NCBI GenBank assembly: GCA_034519525.1
Contig: JAXHOJ010000057.1
Span: 62,001-126,000 of the forward strand
DNA: 64,000 bases
Reading direction: 5' to 3'
Source of the DNA: Gemmobacter sp034519525
GTDB taxonomy: Bacteria > Pseudomonadota > Alphaproteobacteria > Rhodobacterales > Rhodobacteraceae
Shown here: positions 34,555 through 41,858 of the stretch, in pieces
Layout of the letters: each line of letters starts with the position of its first letter
Position numbering within the stretch: position 1 is the first letter of the stretch
Notes under the pieces: model-generated
Databases searched by the model: none
What the model was told of the DNA's origin: nothing
The model's input: the letters and a program-made list of their open reading frames with translations, nothing else
Program-made: the position numbers and the translations under genes

Positions 34555-36640
34555 GCCGCCCGGAAATCCTGTTCCCGCTGTTTGCCGATCTGGAAACGCT
34601 GGAGGGTGTGGGCCCCAAAACCGCCAAGGCCTTTGCGGCGCTGGGGGTGGAACGGCCGAAGGATCTGCTGTTCCTGCTGCCCCATTCCGGGGTGGATCGC
34701 GCCCGGCGCGATTCGGTCCGCGACATCCTGCCGCCCGGCGTGGTCACGGTCGAGGTGGTGGTGGGCAACCATCTGCCGCCCCGCATCAAGGGGCGGCCCT
34801 ATCGGGTTATGGTGCGGGATGCGGCGCTGGAATTTCAGCTGGTCTTCTTCCACGCCCGCGCCGATTACCTGACGAAGCTGCTGCCCACCGGGCAGAAGCG
34901 GCTGGTTTCTGGCCGGGTAGAACTGTTCGACGGCATTGCCCAGATGGTGCATCCCGACCATGTGCTGCGCCCCGAAGAGGCGGCCGATCTGCCCGGCATA
35001 TGAGCCGGTCTATCCGCTGGCGGCGGGCGTGACGCAGAAGGTGGTCGCCAAGGCCGCTGCACGCGGCCCTGACCCGCGCGCCTGATCTGCCGGAATGGAT
35101 CGACGGCCCGCTGAAGCGGCGCGAGGGCTGGCCTGACTGGCGTGCGGCCATGCCTCGCGGCCCATGCGCCCTGCAGCGCACGCCGATTTCGCCCCCACTG
35201 CGCCCGGCGCGCGCGCGGCTGGCCTATGACGAGCTGTTCGCCCATCAGGTGACGCTTGGCCTGGCCCGCCAACAGCTGCGGCGCGGCAAGGGGCAAAGTT
35301 CACGCGGAACCGGAGCTTTGCGCCAGAAAGTGCTGGATTCACTTCCATATTTGCCAACCGGGGCGCAGCTGCGGGCAAGCGCGGAAATTGCCGCCGATAT
35401 GGGGTCTGACCTGCGGATGAACCGGCTGCTGCAAGGCGATGTGGGCGCGGGCAAGACCCTGGTGGCCTTTCTGGCGCTGCTGGTCGCGGTGGAATCCGGC
35501 GGTCAGGGGGTGATGATGGCGCCCACCGAAATTCTGGCCCGCCAGCATCTGGAAAGCCTCGCCCCCCTGGCCGCCGCCGCCGGGATCCGGCTCGAAATCC
35601 TCACCGGCCGCGACAAGGGCGCCGAACGTGCCGCCAAACTTCAGGCGCTGGCCACCGGCGGGATTGTGATCCTCGTCGGCACCCATGCGGTGTTCCAGAA
35701 GGATGTGATCTTCCACGATCTGCGCCTTGCCGTGATCGACGAACAGCACCGCTTCGGCGTGGCCCAGCGGATGGAACTTGGCGCCAAGGGTCAGGCCGCC
35801 GATGTTCTGGTGATGACGGCAACCCCAATCCCGCGCAGCCTGGCGCTGGCCAGTTATGGCGATATGGATGTTTCGGTGCTGGATGAAAAGCCGCCGGGCC
35901 GCAAGCCGGTGAAAACCGTGCTGGTGTCGGATCAGCGTATCGACGAGGTGGTGGCCCATATGGCCCGCGCCGTGGCCGAAGGGCGGCAGGCCTATTGGGT
36001 TTGCCCGCTGGTGGAAGACAGCGAGCTGGTGGATTACGCCAGCGCCGAGGCCCGCTTTCAACAGCTGCGTGCCACGCTGGGCGACCGGGTCGGGCTGGTG
36101 CATGGCCAGATGCCCCCGGCGGAAAAGGATGCCGCCATGGCCCGCTTCGTGGCCGGGGAAACCGCAGTTCTGGTGGCGACCACGGTGATCGAAGTGGGGG
36201 TGAACGTGCCCAATGCCTCGATCATGGTGGTGGAACGGGCCGAGGTCTTCGGCCTGGCGCAGCTGCACCAGCTGCGCGGCCGGGTGGGCCGGGGCGCGGC
36301 GCAATCCACCTGCCTGCTGATGTATCAGGCGCCGCTGGGCGAAACCGGCGAACGCCGGTTGCAGACCCTGCGCGATACCGAAGACGGCTTCCGCATTGCC
36401 GAAGAAGATCTGGCCATGCGCGGCGCCGGTGATCTGATCGGCACCGCGCAATCCGGCCTGCCACGCTTTCGCGTGGCCGATCTGGAACGGCAATCCGCCC
36501 TGATGGAAATCGCGCAAAGCGATGCCCGCCGCCTGCTGGCCGAAGATCCGGCCCTGCAAAGCCCACGCGGCCGGGCGGTGCGCCTGCTGCTCTGGCTGCT
36601 CGATCAGGATCGCGCCATCCGCCTCATCACCGTGGGCTGA
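34551..36640 (+). pseudogene. recG: ATP-dependent DNA helicase RecG, frameshifted near the middle
   Basis: RecG remodels stalled replication forks. The wedge domain is intact from the ATG at 34551 (MSRPEILFPLFADLETLEGV, then LLFLLPHSGVDRARR) to about 34998, where one extra base breaks the frame. At least three more shifts follow before about 35215. From there to 36640 the helicase core is continuous: GDVGAGKT, DEQHRFG, TATPIPRSLAL, and the motif V-VI region HQLRGRVGRG. The breaks belong to the same 2.1-kb damaged stretch as those of ligA, so an intact RecG in the living cell is likely. Confidence 0.9.
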
Positions 36641-36692
36641 GGGAACCAGCATCGCCCAGCCCGCGTTCCTTCTGCAGCAGTAAACCCGCTTT

Positions 36693-36755
36693 GTTCTCAA
36701 ATGTTCTCATAAAGTTCTTTACAGAATGTGATTCTCATGAGAACAATATGAGAAC
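36693..36755. promoter_or_regulatory. LexA-type operator cluster over a promoter
   Basis: Two boxes fit the alphaproteobacterial LexA consensus GTTC-N7-GTTC: 36703-36717 on the plus strand and 36741-36755 on the minus strand (GAAC-N7-GAAC). A further GTTC lies at 36693, one helical turn before the first box. Seen as octamers, GTTCTCAT-like half sites occur five times (36693, 36703, 36731, 36737 and 36748, the last two reversed), including a 12-base perfect palindrome at 36732-36743. A possible sigma-70 promoter, TTTACA (36718-36723) with AACAAT (36742-36747), overlaps both boxes. Confidence 0.75.
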
Positions 36756-36775
36756 AACGCAACAGGAGGCTACCG

Positions 36776-36898
36776 ATGCTGAAGGATGTCAAAGCAACTC
36801 TGCGCCGTTCGTCCGATACGTTGATCGAAGATGCGATCGGCACCTGTGCCCTGTTCGTCATGCTCTTTGTCGGGCTCTGCCTGCCTGGCCTTGTCTGA
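36776..36898 (+). CDS. Small membrane protein, 40 residues, probably SOS-induced
   Basis: The protein begins MLKDVKATLRRSSDTLIEDA and ends with a hydrophobic segment of about 20 residues (IGTCALFVMLFVGLCLPGLV). A basic, helical N-terminus and one C-terminal membrane helix are predicted. AGGAGG (36764-36769) stands six bases before the ATG, the best ribosome binding site in the window. The promoter is covered by LexA-type boxes, so synthesis should follow DNA damage. In Caulobacter the short membrane protein SidA is an SOS-induced division inhibitor; the similarity here is in size, topology and regulation, not in recognised sequence. Function is not known from sequence. Confidence 0.8.
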   Translation: MLKDVKATLRRSSDTLIEDAIGTCALFVMLFVGLCLPGLV

Positions 36899-37076
36899 AC
36901 CGTTATACTGCCGCGTCAGCTTCCCTGATCCGGCGCTGCGCCATGTTGCGCTTCTGATCTGCCCGGGTGTCTCACCCGGTTCTGCTCTGCCTGCGGTCTG
37001 ATTTACGGGTGCATCGCTTCCCCAAGCCATGCCTGCGTCGCTGTCCCGACGCCATGCCCCACAGACACGCGACTTG

Positions 37077-37113
37077 CCGCCGCCACCCCAAAAGGTGCGC
37101 GGCGGTTTTTTTT
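37077..37113 (+). terminator. Rho-independent terminator
   Basis: CCGCCGCCACC (37077-37087) pairs with GGTGCGCGGCGG (37094-37105), with one bulged base, across the loop CCAAAA, and is followed by eight T (37106-37113). It is the first strong stop signal after the small membrane gene, 180 bases beyond its stop codon. Confidence 0.85.
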
Positions 37114-37151
37114 CATCCGATCATATCTGCAGCCCCGATCGGCCGATCCTG

Positions 37152-37180
37152 TTCCTCTTGGCCCAAATACCCTCAGGGGG
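37152..37180. repeat. Dispersed element copy 4
   Basis: TTCCTCTTGGCCCAAATACC followed by CTCAGGGGG is nearly the same as the element after lpxB (29821) and the reverse complement of that after the Lrp-type gene (50295). Confidence 0.65.
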
Positions 37181-37200
37181 AGGCGCGCGGCACGCGCGAC

Positions 37201-37262
37201 GGGGGCGCGAGCGCCCCCAAATTCGTTCAAACGAATTTGCAAATTTCTTCCAAGAAATTTGC
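37201..37262. repeat. Hairpin plus paired AT-rich palindromes, copy 2
   Basis: GGGGGCGC-GA-GCGCCCCC (37201-37218) is followed by a palindrome with arm CAAATTCGTT (37218-37239) and one with arm GCAAATTTCTT (37239-37262). The arrangement of two adjacent AT-rich palindromes matches copies 1, 3, 4 and 5. It lies 11 bases past the end of the minus-strand IscU-like gene, where it could act as terminator. Confidence 0.85.
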
Positions 37263-37272
37263 GCGGCCCGGC

Positions 37273-37713
37273 TTATGCCGTCTCCGCCTGCGCCATCGCC
37301 TCTGCCAGCGCATCAATCGCCAGCAGGATGGAGGCATGGCGGTTCTTGTACTCCCGCGCGGGCACCAGCACTTCGAATCCGTCAAACGGCGCGGCAGGCG
37401 GGGGGGCGCCCTCCTTCAGCATGGCGCGCAGCGCCACCCGCGCGGCCTCCACCTCGGCCCGGCTGCGCCCCGGGGCCACAGCGCCCAGTATCGCCGCTGC
37501 CGCCTGGCCCAGCGCACAGGCCTTCACATCCTGCGCGAAAGCGGCCACCCGGCCATCCTGCAGCACCACATCCACCGTCACCACCGATCCACACAGCGGC
37601 GAGCGTTTGCGCGCCGTGCCCTGCGGTGCGGGCAGCCGCCCCAGATGCGGGATATCGGCCGCCAGTGCCAGAATCCGCTCGGAATAAAGTCTGATCAGAT
37701 CGCTGTCGCTCAT
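37273..37713 (-). CDS. IscU/NifU-like iron-sulfur scaffold protein
   Basis: A protein of 146 residues of the NifU-N/IscU type. Scaffold Cys positions appear in SPLCGSVVTVDV and KACALGQAAAAIL; the third usual Cys near the C-terminus is not seen, so it may not hold a cluster in the standard way. Proteins of this kind sit beside hisI in many Rhodobacterales. The start is the ATG for MSDSDLIRLY, preceded by GGAGGAAAG; the open frame extends upstream only as a shadow of hisI. Confidence 0.85.
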   Translation of the reverse strand: MSDSDLIRLYSERILALAADIPHLGRLPAPQGTARKRSPLCGSVVTVDVVLQDGRVAAFAQDVKACALGQAAAAILGAVAPGRSRAEVEAARVALRAMLKEGAPPPAAPFDGFEVLVPAREYKNRHASILLAIDALAEAMAQAETA

Positions 37714-37779
37714 CGCTTTCCTCCGGCGGCTTCCCCGCATAGATAATCCGCCACGCAGCCCTTGCAAAGGTGACACCCG

Positions 37780-38139
37780 ATGACCTTCGACCCCGCAAGC
37801 CTTACCTATGATGCCAATGGCCTGATCCCCGCCATCGCGCAGGATCATGCCACGGGCGAGGTTCTGATGATGGCCTGGATGAATGCCGCCAGCATTGCCC
37901 GCACATTGGACACCGGCAATGTCACCTATTGGTCGCGCTCGCGTCAGGCCTTCTGGGCCAAGGGCGAAACCTCGGGCCATGTGCAGCGCCTAGTCGAACT
38001 GCGGCTGGATTGTGATCGGGACTGCCTGCTGCTGCAGGTCACGCAGGATGGCCCGGCCTGCCACACCAACCGCCGGTCCTGCTTTTACACGGCCGTGCGG
38101 CAGGGGGATGAGACCGAGATCATGTCTCCGATGGTCTGA
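37780..38139 (+). CDS. hisI: Phosphoribosyl-AMP cyclohydrolase
   Basis: Third step of histidine synthesis, opening the adenine ring of PR-AMP. The protein has 119 residues and is the single-function form, without the HisE domain. The metal-binding motifs are complete: VTYWSRSRQAFWAKGETSGH, LDCDRDCLLLQV and CHTNRRSCFY. It diverges from the IscU-like gene with 66 bases between. Confidence 0.96.
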   Translation: MTFDPASLTYDANGLIPAIAQDHATGEVLMMAWMNAASIARTLDTGNVTYWSRSRQAFWAKGETSGHVQRLVELRLDCDRDCLLLQVTQDGPACHTNRRSCFYTAVRQGDETEIMSPMV

Positions 38140-38143
38140 CATG

Positions 38144-38175
38144 AAAAAACCGCGCGAGGTTGCCCCCGCGCGGTT
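38144..38175 (-). terminator. Terminator of the rplI operon, possibly also hisI
   Basis: AACCGCGCG (38148-38156) and CGCGCGGTT (38167-38175) form a perfect 9-bp stem with a 10-base loop. Read on the minus strand it is followed by TTTTTT. It lies between the convergent hisI and rplI. Confidence 0.85.
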
Positions 38176-38199
38176 CCAGATCCAGATTGTCGCTGACGA

Positions 38200-38769
38200 T
38201 CACTCGTCGTCGGCAGCCGAACCCATTTCGTCGAACAGTTCGGCGATCTCGAACTCGGCTTCGGCTTCCGCCTCGGCTGCCAGATCGCGGATCGATTTGC
38301 CCGAAGCCTGCAGTTCGGCTTCTTCGGCCGAACGCGCCACGTTCAGCGTGATCTTCACCGAAACTTCCGGGTGCAGCACGACGGTCACGCTGTGCAGGCC
38401 CAGATCCTTGATCGGGCGATCCAGCACAACCTGGCCGCGCCCGACGGTGAAGCCGCCTTCGGTGGCTGCATCGGCTGCGTCACGCGTGGTGACAGAGCCA
38501 TACAGCGCGCCCGAATCCGAAGCCGACCGGATGATGATGAAAGCCTGGCCGTCGAGCTTGGTAGCAGCGGCTTCGGCTTCCTTCTTCGTTTCCAGATTCT
38601 GGACTTCCAGCTGGGCTTTCTTGGCTTCGAAGCTCTTGATGTTGGCTTCGGTGGCGCGCAGCGCCTTGCCTTGCGGCAGCAGGAAGTTCCGGCCGTAGCC
38701 GTCCTTCACCTTCACCACATCGCCCATCTGGCCCAGTTTGGCCACGCGCTCAAGAAGGATGACTTGCAT
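38200..38769 (-). CDS. rplI: Ribosomal protein L9
   Basis: A 50S protein that binds 23S rRNA. The protein has 189 residues, longer than the usual 150 because of an acidic C-terminal tail (EAEAEAEFEIAELFDEMGSA). The N-terminal signature MQVILLERVAKLGQMGDVVK and GYGRNFLLPQGKALRAT are complete. Last gene of the rpsF-rpsR-rplI cluster. Confidence 0.97.
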   Translation of the reverse strand: MQVILLERVAKLGQMGDVVKVKDGYGRNFLLPQGKALRATEANIKSFEAKKAQLEVQNLETKKEAEAAATKLDGQAFIIIRSASDSGALYGSVTTRDAADAATEGGFTVGRGQVVLDRPIKDLGLHSVTVVLHPEVSVKITLNVARSAEEAELQASGKSIRDLAAEAEAEAEFEIAELFDEMGSAADDE

Positions 38770-38781
38770 GTTCGTCTCTCC

Positions 38782-39009
38782 TTATTTCACGGCATAGGGC
38801 AGCAGGGCGAGGAAGCGGGCACGCTTGATGGCTTGCGCCAGTTCACGCTGCTTCTTGGCCGAGACTGCGGTGATGCGCGACGGCACGATCTTGCCGCGCT
38901 CGCTGATATAGCGCTGCAGCAGACGGACATCTTTGTAATCAATCGCCGGTGCATTATCGCCCGAGAAGGGGCAAACCTTGCGGCGGCGGAAGAAGGGTTT
39001 ATTCGCCAT
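38782..39009 (-). CDS. rpsR: Ribosomal protein S18
   Basis: A 30S protein of 75 residues, partner of S6 on the platform. The block FFRRRKVCPFSG and the C-terminal RAREIKRARFLALLPY pattern (here QAIKRARFLALLPYAVK) are typical. It lies between rpsF and rplI with short gaps. Confidence 0.97.
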   Translation of the reverse strand: MANKPFFRRRKVCPFSGDNAPAIDYKDVRLLQRYISERGKIVPSRITAVSAKKQRELAQAIKRARFLALLPYAVK

Positions 39010-39032
39010 TTTGTGGTCCTTTCCCTGTCAGA

Positions 39033-39443
39033 TCAACGACGACGATCGCCGCCGCCGAAGCTGCGCTCACGGCGTTCACCACCCTCGGGGCGGTCGCCAC
39101 GGTCGCCACGCTCGCGTTCGTCACGCTTCTGCATCTGGACCGACGGGCCTTCGCCATGCACATCGACCTTGATGGTCAGCACGCGCATCACGTCATCATG
39201 CAGGCGCATCAGGCGCTCCATTTCCTGAACGGCGGCTGCGGGAGCATCCGATTTCAGGAAGGCATAATGGCCCTTGCGGTTCTTGTTGATCTTGTAGGCC
39301 ATCGTCTTGACGCCCCAGTACTCGTGTTCGACGACCTTGCCGCCGTTATCCGAAAGTACTGCGGTGAAATGTTCGATGAGACCTTCGGCCTGCGCGTTGG
39401 AAAGATCCTGACGCGCGATCATGACATGCTCGTAAAGCGGCAT
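39033..39443 (-). CDS. rpsF: Ribosomal protein S6
   Basis: A 30S protein of 136 residues. MPLYEHVMIARQDLSNAQAE and YWGVKTMAYKINKNRKGHY are typical. The C-terminus is a charged Arg/Glu/Gly tail (ERGDRGDRPEGGERRERS) not present in E. coli, usual in alphaproteobacteria. First gene of the cluster; GGAG precedes the ATG. Two divergent promoters should lie in the 281 bases up to the OmpA-family gene. Confidence 0.97.
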   Translation of the reverse strand: MPLYEHVMIARQDLSNAQAEGLIEHFTAVLSDNGGKVVEHEYWGVKTMAYKINKNRKGHYAFLKSDAPAAAVQEMERLMRLHDDVMRVLTIKVDVHGEGPSVQMQKRDERERGDRGDRPEGGERRERSFGGGDRRR

Positions 39444-39724
39444 GTAAGCTCCGTATCATAAGGCGCATTTCATAGGCCGGGCCATTTGCCTTCCGCGGCC
39501 CGTCCACGAGAGCCTGCGCCGGTTCATGGGTATTGCGGAAGGAAGCGTTGCCTTACACGCCATCCCGGGCTCTGGCAAGCATCCTGTCCGGCAATCACCT
39601 GCCAGAGGCCCCCGAAATCTCTTGTCATGCCGCTGTTATCGCATATCGGCGCCGAAATGGTAATCAGGGAGCCAAGAGCAGTGCCTGTGCGTTGCACTGC
39701 AAGCGAATCATGAAAGGAACCTGC

Positions 39725-41596
39725 ATGAAGCGGCTTCTCATCTCTACCACGGCGCTGTCGATCGCATTGTCGGGCATCAACCCTGCGATGCTTGTGGCAC
39801 AGACGGCCAAGGCACCCATCGTCTGCCCCGAAGGCACCGGCGCCGATTGCCCGCCGCAGGGTCAGAAAAAGCAGAAGAACCAGAACGGCGAACAGGCCGG
39901 GCAGGGGCAGAAGAACGGGCAGGGCCAGAAGAAACAGCAGCCCGCCGAGGATGGCGCGCAGCAGAAGAAGAAACAGCAGCCTGCCGAGGATGGCGCGCAG
40001 CAGAAGAAAAAGCAGCAACCTGCCGCCGAGGGCAACCAGCAGCAGAAGAAAAAGCAACAGCCCGCCGAGGATGGCGCGCAACAGAAGAAAAAGCAGCCCG
40101 CCGCCGAGGGCAACGCCCAGCCGAAGAAACAGCAGCCCGCCGCCGAGGGCAATCAGCAACAGAAGAAACAGCAGCCCGCGGCCAAGGATGGCCAGCAGCA
40201 GAACAAGCCCGCCCCCAAGCCCGAGGCAGAGGCCGCACCGGCCAAGCCGGGCAATGGCCAGGGCAACACCAAGGCTCAGGCCAACAATGGCCAGGGTAAC
40301 AACAACGGCCAGGGTAACAACAACGGCCAGGGCAAGCCTGCCGTGCTGCCGGTGATGGAACCCTCGGAGGGCGCTCCGCCGCCGAAGAAAGAGGCCGTCG
40401 AGGCGCTGAGCACCATCCTGAACGAAGAAGATGCCGCCCCCAAGGCGCGTCAGGGCCAGAAGCAGGGCCAGAAGAACGCGGGCGACACTAACGCCAAGCC
40501 GCGCAAACCGGCCGCAGCTGCCGCCGATCTGACGGCTGCACCGCCCAAGGATGCGCAGGTGACCCGCCGCAAGGTGACGCAGGAAGACGTGCGCCGCTCG
40601 GGGCAGGAATTCACCACCCGCGCCGGATCGGAAGATCGCGATGCCCGCAAGAAAGACCGCGACAACAAGGAAAAGGCCAAGAAAAAAGATGGCGGCCTGT
40701 CGGATCTGGAAAAGGCCGGTCTCGTGGTGCTGGGCGCGCTGGCCGTTGGTGCGCTTCTGAACAACGGCAACAAGGTGGTGTCGAACACCGGCGACCGCGT
40801 CGTGATGGATCGCGGCGATGGCACCTATTACCTGCTGAAAGACGATGACACCCTGCTGCGCCAGCCGGGCAGCGATGTGCAGACCGAAACCTTCTCGGAC
40901 GGGTCCACCCGCACCACCGTTCTGCGCGAGGATGGTACCCGCATCGTCACCATCCGCGATGCCACGGGCCGCACCCTGCGCCGGGCGCTGGTCTATCCCG
41001 ATGGCACCCAGACCCTGCTGATCGACGATCTGAGCGATCAGGTCCAACCCGTCGATCTGACGACCCTGCCGCGTCCGCGTCCCGGCGGGCTGGTGGTTTC
41101 CACCTCTGACAGTGACGCCGATCTGCGGGCCGCGCTCTACAGCACGCAAAGCCAGGAATCGGGCCGCGCCTTCAGCCTGCAACAGATCCGCGATTACGCC
41201 GAAGTGCGCGCTCTGGCGCCCACCATCGACGTGGAAAGCATCACCTTCGAAACCGGCTCTGCCGCCATCCTGCCCTCTGAGGCTGCAAAACTTTCGGAAC
41301 TGGGTGCCTTCATGCAGCGCCGGATTGATCAGGACAGGTCAGAGATGTTCCTGATCGAAGGCCATACCGATGCCGTGGGTTCGGCGGTGTCGAACCTGGC
41401 ACTGTCGGATCGTCGGGCCGAAAGCCTGGCGCTGGCGCTGACCGAATATTTCGGCGTCCCGCCGGAAAACATGGTGGTGCAGGGCTATGGCGAGGGCGAA
41501 TTGCGCATCGCCACCGACAGCGACGAGCCGCGCAACCGCCGCGCCGTGGTGCGGATGATCTCGCCGCTGATGAACCAGATCGCCTCGGCCGAATAA
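39725..41596 (+). CDS. OmpA-family protein with Gln/Lys-rich repeats
   Basis: A protein of 623 residues. The signal peptide runs to about residue 26 (MKRLLISTTALSIALSGINP). It is followed by a low-complexity zone with seven units of about 13 residues (QQPAEDGAQQKKK and variants, about 71-160), an Asn/Gly/Gln zone, a basic zone, a short hydrophobic segment (GLVVLGALAVGALL, about 335), a beta-rich region and a C-terminal OmpA domain (about 500-615) with ITFETGSAAILPSEA and LIEGHTDAVGS. The OmpA domain binds peptidoglycan. The start is the ATG after GAAAGGAACC. Tandem terminators follow. Confidence 0.88.
   Translation: MKRLLISTTALSIALSGINPAMLVAQTAKAPIVCPEGTGADCPPQGQKKQKNQNGEQAGQGQKNGQGQKKQQPAEDGAQQKKKQQPAEDGAQQKKKQQPAAEGNQQQKKKQQPAEDGAQQKKKQPAAEGNAQPKKQQPAAEGNQQQKKQQPAAKDGQQQNKPAPKPEAEAAPAKPGNGQGNTKAQANNGQGNNNGQGNNNGQGKPAVLPVMEPSEGAPPPKKEAVEALSTILNEEDAAPKARQGQKQGQKNAGDTNAKPRKPAAAAADLTAAPPKDAQVTRRKVTQEDVRRSGQEFTTRAGSEDRDARKKDRDNKEKAKKKDGGLSDLEKAGLVVLGALAVGALLNNGNKVVSNTGDRVVMDRGDGTYYLLKDDDTLLRQPGSDVQTETFSDGSTRTTVLREDGTRIVTIRDATGRTLRRALVYPDGTQTLLIDDLSDQVQPVDLTTLPRPRPGGLVVSTSDSDADLRAALYSTQSQESGRAFSLQQIRDYAEVRALAPTIDVESITFETGSAAILPSEAAKLSELGAFMQRRIDQDRSEMFLIEGHTDAVGSAVSNLALSDRRAESLALALTEYFGVPPENMVVQGYGEGELRIATDSDEPRNRRAVVRMISPLMNQIASAE
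39935..40206 (+). repeat. In-frame tandem repeats encoding QQPAEDGAQQKKK units
   Basis: About seven imperfect units of 36-42 bases, with three nearly identical at DNA level. Such a tract can change copy number by slippage without breaking the frame. It encodes a hydrophilic, positively charged spacer just after the signal peptide of the OmpA-family protein. Confidence 0.8.
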
Positions 41597-41643
41597 GCCC
41601 GGCGCCTGCCAGACGCCTGCCAGACGCCTGGTTGACGCAGATC

Positions 41644-41676
41644 AAGGTAGCGCGGCCCCGGCCTCGCTACCTTTTT
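41644..41676 (+). terminator. First terminator after the OmpA-family gene
   Basis: GGTAGCG (41646-41652) pairs with CGCTACC (41665-41671), extended by GGCC/GGCC inside, and is followed by TTTTT. Confidence 0.85.
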
Positions 41677-41735
41677 GTGACGGGCATCCCTGTTTGCCCG
41701 GCGCATATGCGCCCTGCAGCGCATCTGACGTTTTC

Positions 41736-41772
41736 ACGCCGCGGGGTTTCCCACCCTGCGGCGTTTCTTTTT
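41736..41772 (+). terminator. Second terminator after the OmpA-family gene
   Basis: ACGCCGC plus GGGG (41736-41746) pairs with CCCTGCGGCGT (41754-41764) and is followed by TTCTTTTT. It is the second stop signal in 130 bases and shields xdhC from read-through. Confidence 0.75.
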
Positions 41773-41858
41773 GATGGCAGCGCGGCCCGCTCTATCACAC
41801 TTTGGTCGCATGGCGGCGGCTGCGGCGCCGGGTCAGGCTGCCAGAGGGGGGATGCGAC

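Larger units (their letters stand above)
36899..37272. other. Intergenic stretch with terminator, dispersed element and palindromes
   Basis: This gap of 374 bases separates the small membrane gene from the IscU-like gene. After about 180 bases without a recognisable feature comes a terminator (37077-37113), then the dispersed TATTTGG-CCAAGA element (37152-37180) and three hairpins (37201-37262). Open reading frames in the first 180 bases are shadows without ribosome binding sites. A long 3' untranslated region or an unrecognised small RNA ending at the terminator is possible. Confidence 0.6.

Noticed and set aside
36691..36957. An 88-codon frame starting at TTG over the LexA-type operator
   Set aside because: It would begin inside the operator without a ribosome site; the other frame has AGGAGG and a membrane helix.
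37029..37694. A plus-strand frame beginning MPASLSRRHAPQTRD
   Set aside because: It crosses a terminator and runs antisense to the IscU-like gene; composition is Pro/Arg-rich shadow type.
39935..40206. CRISPR-like array
   Set aside because: The repeated units are contiguous coding triplets within one reading frame, without spacers.
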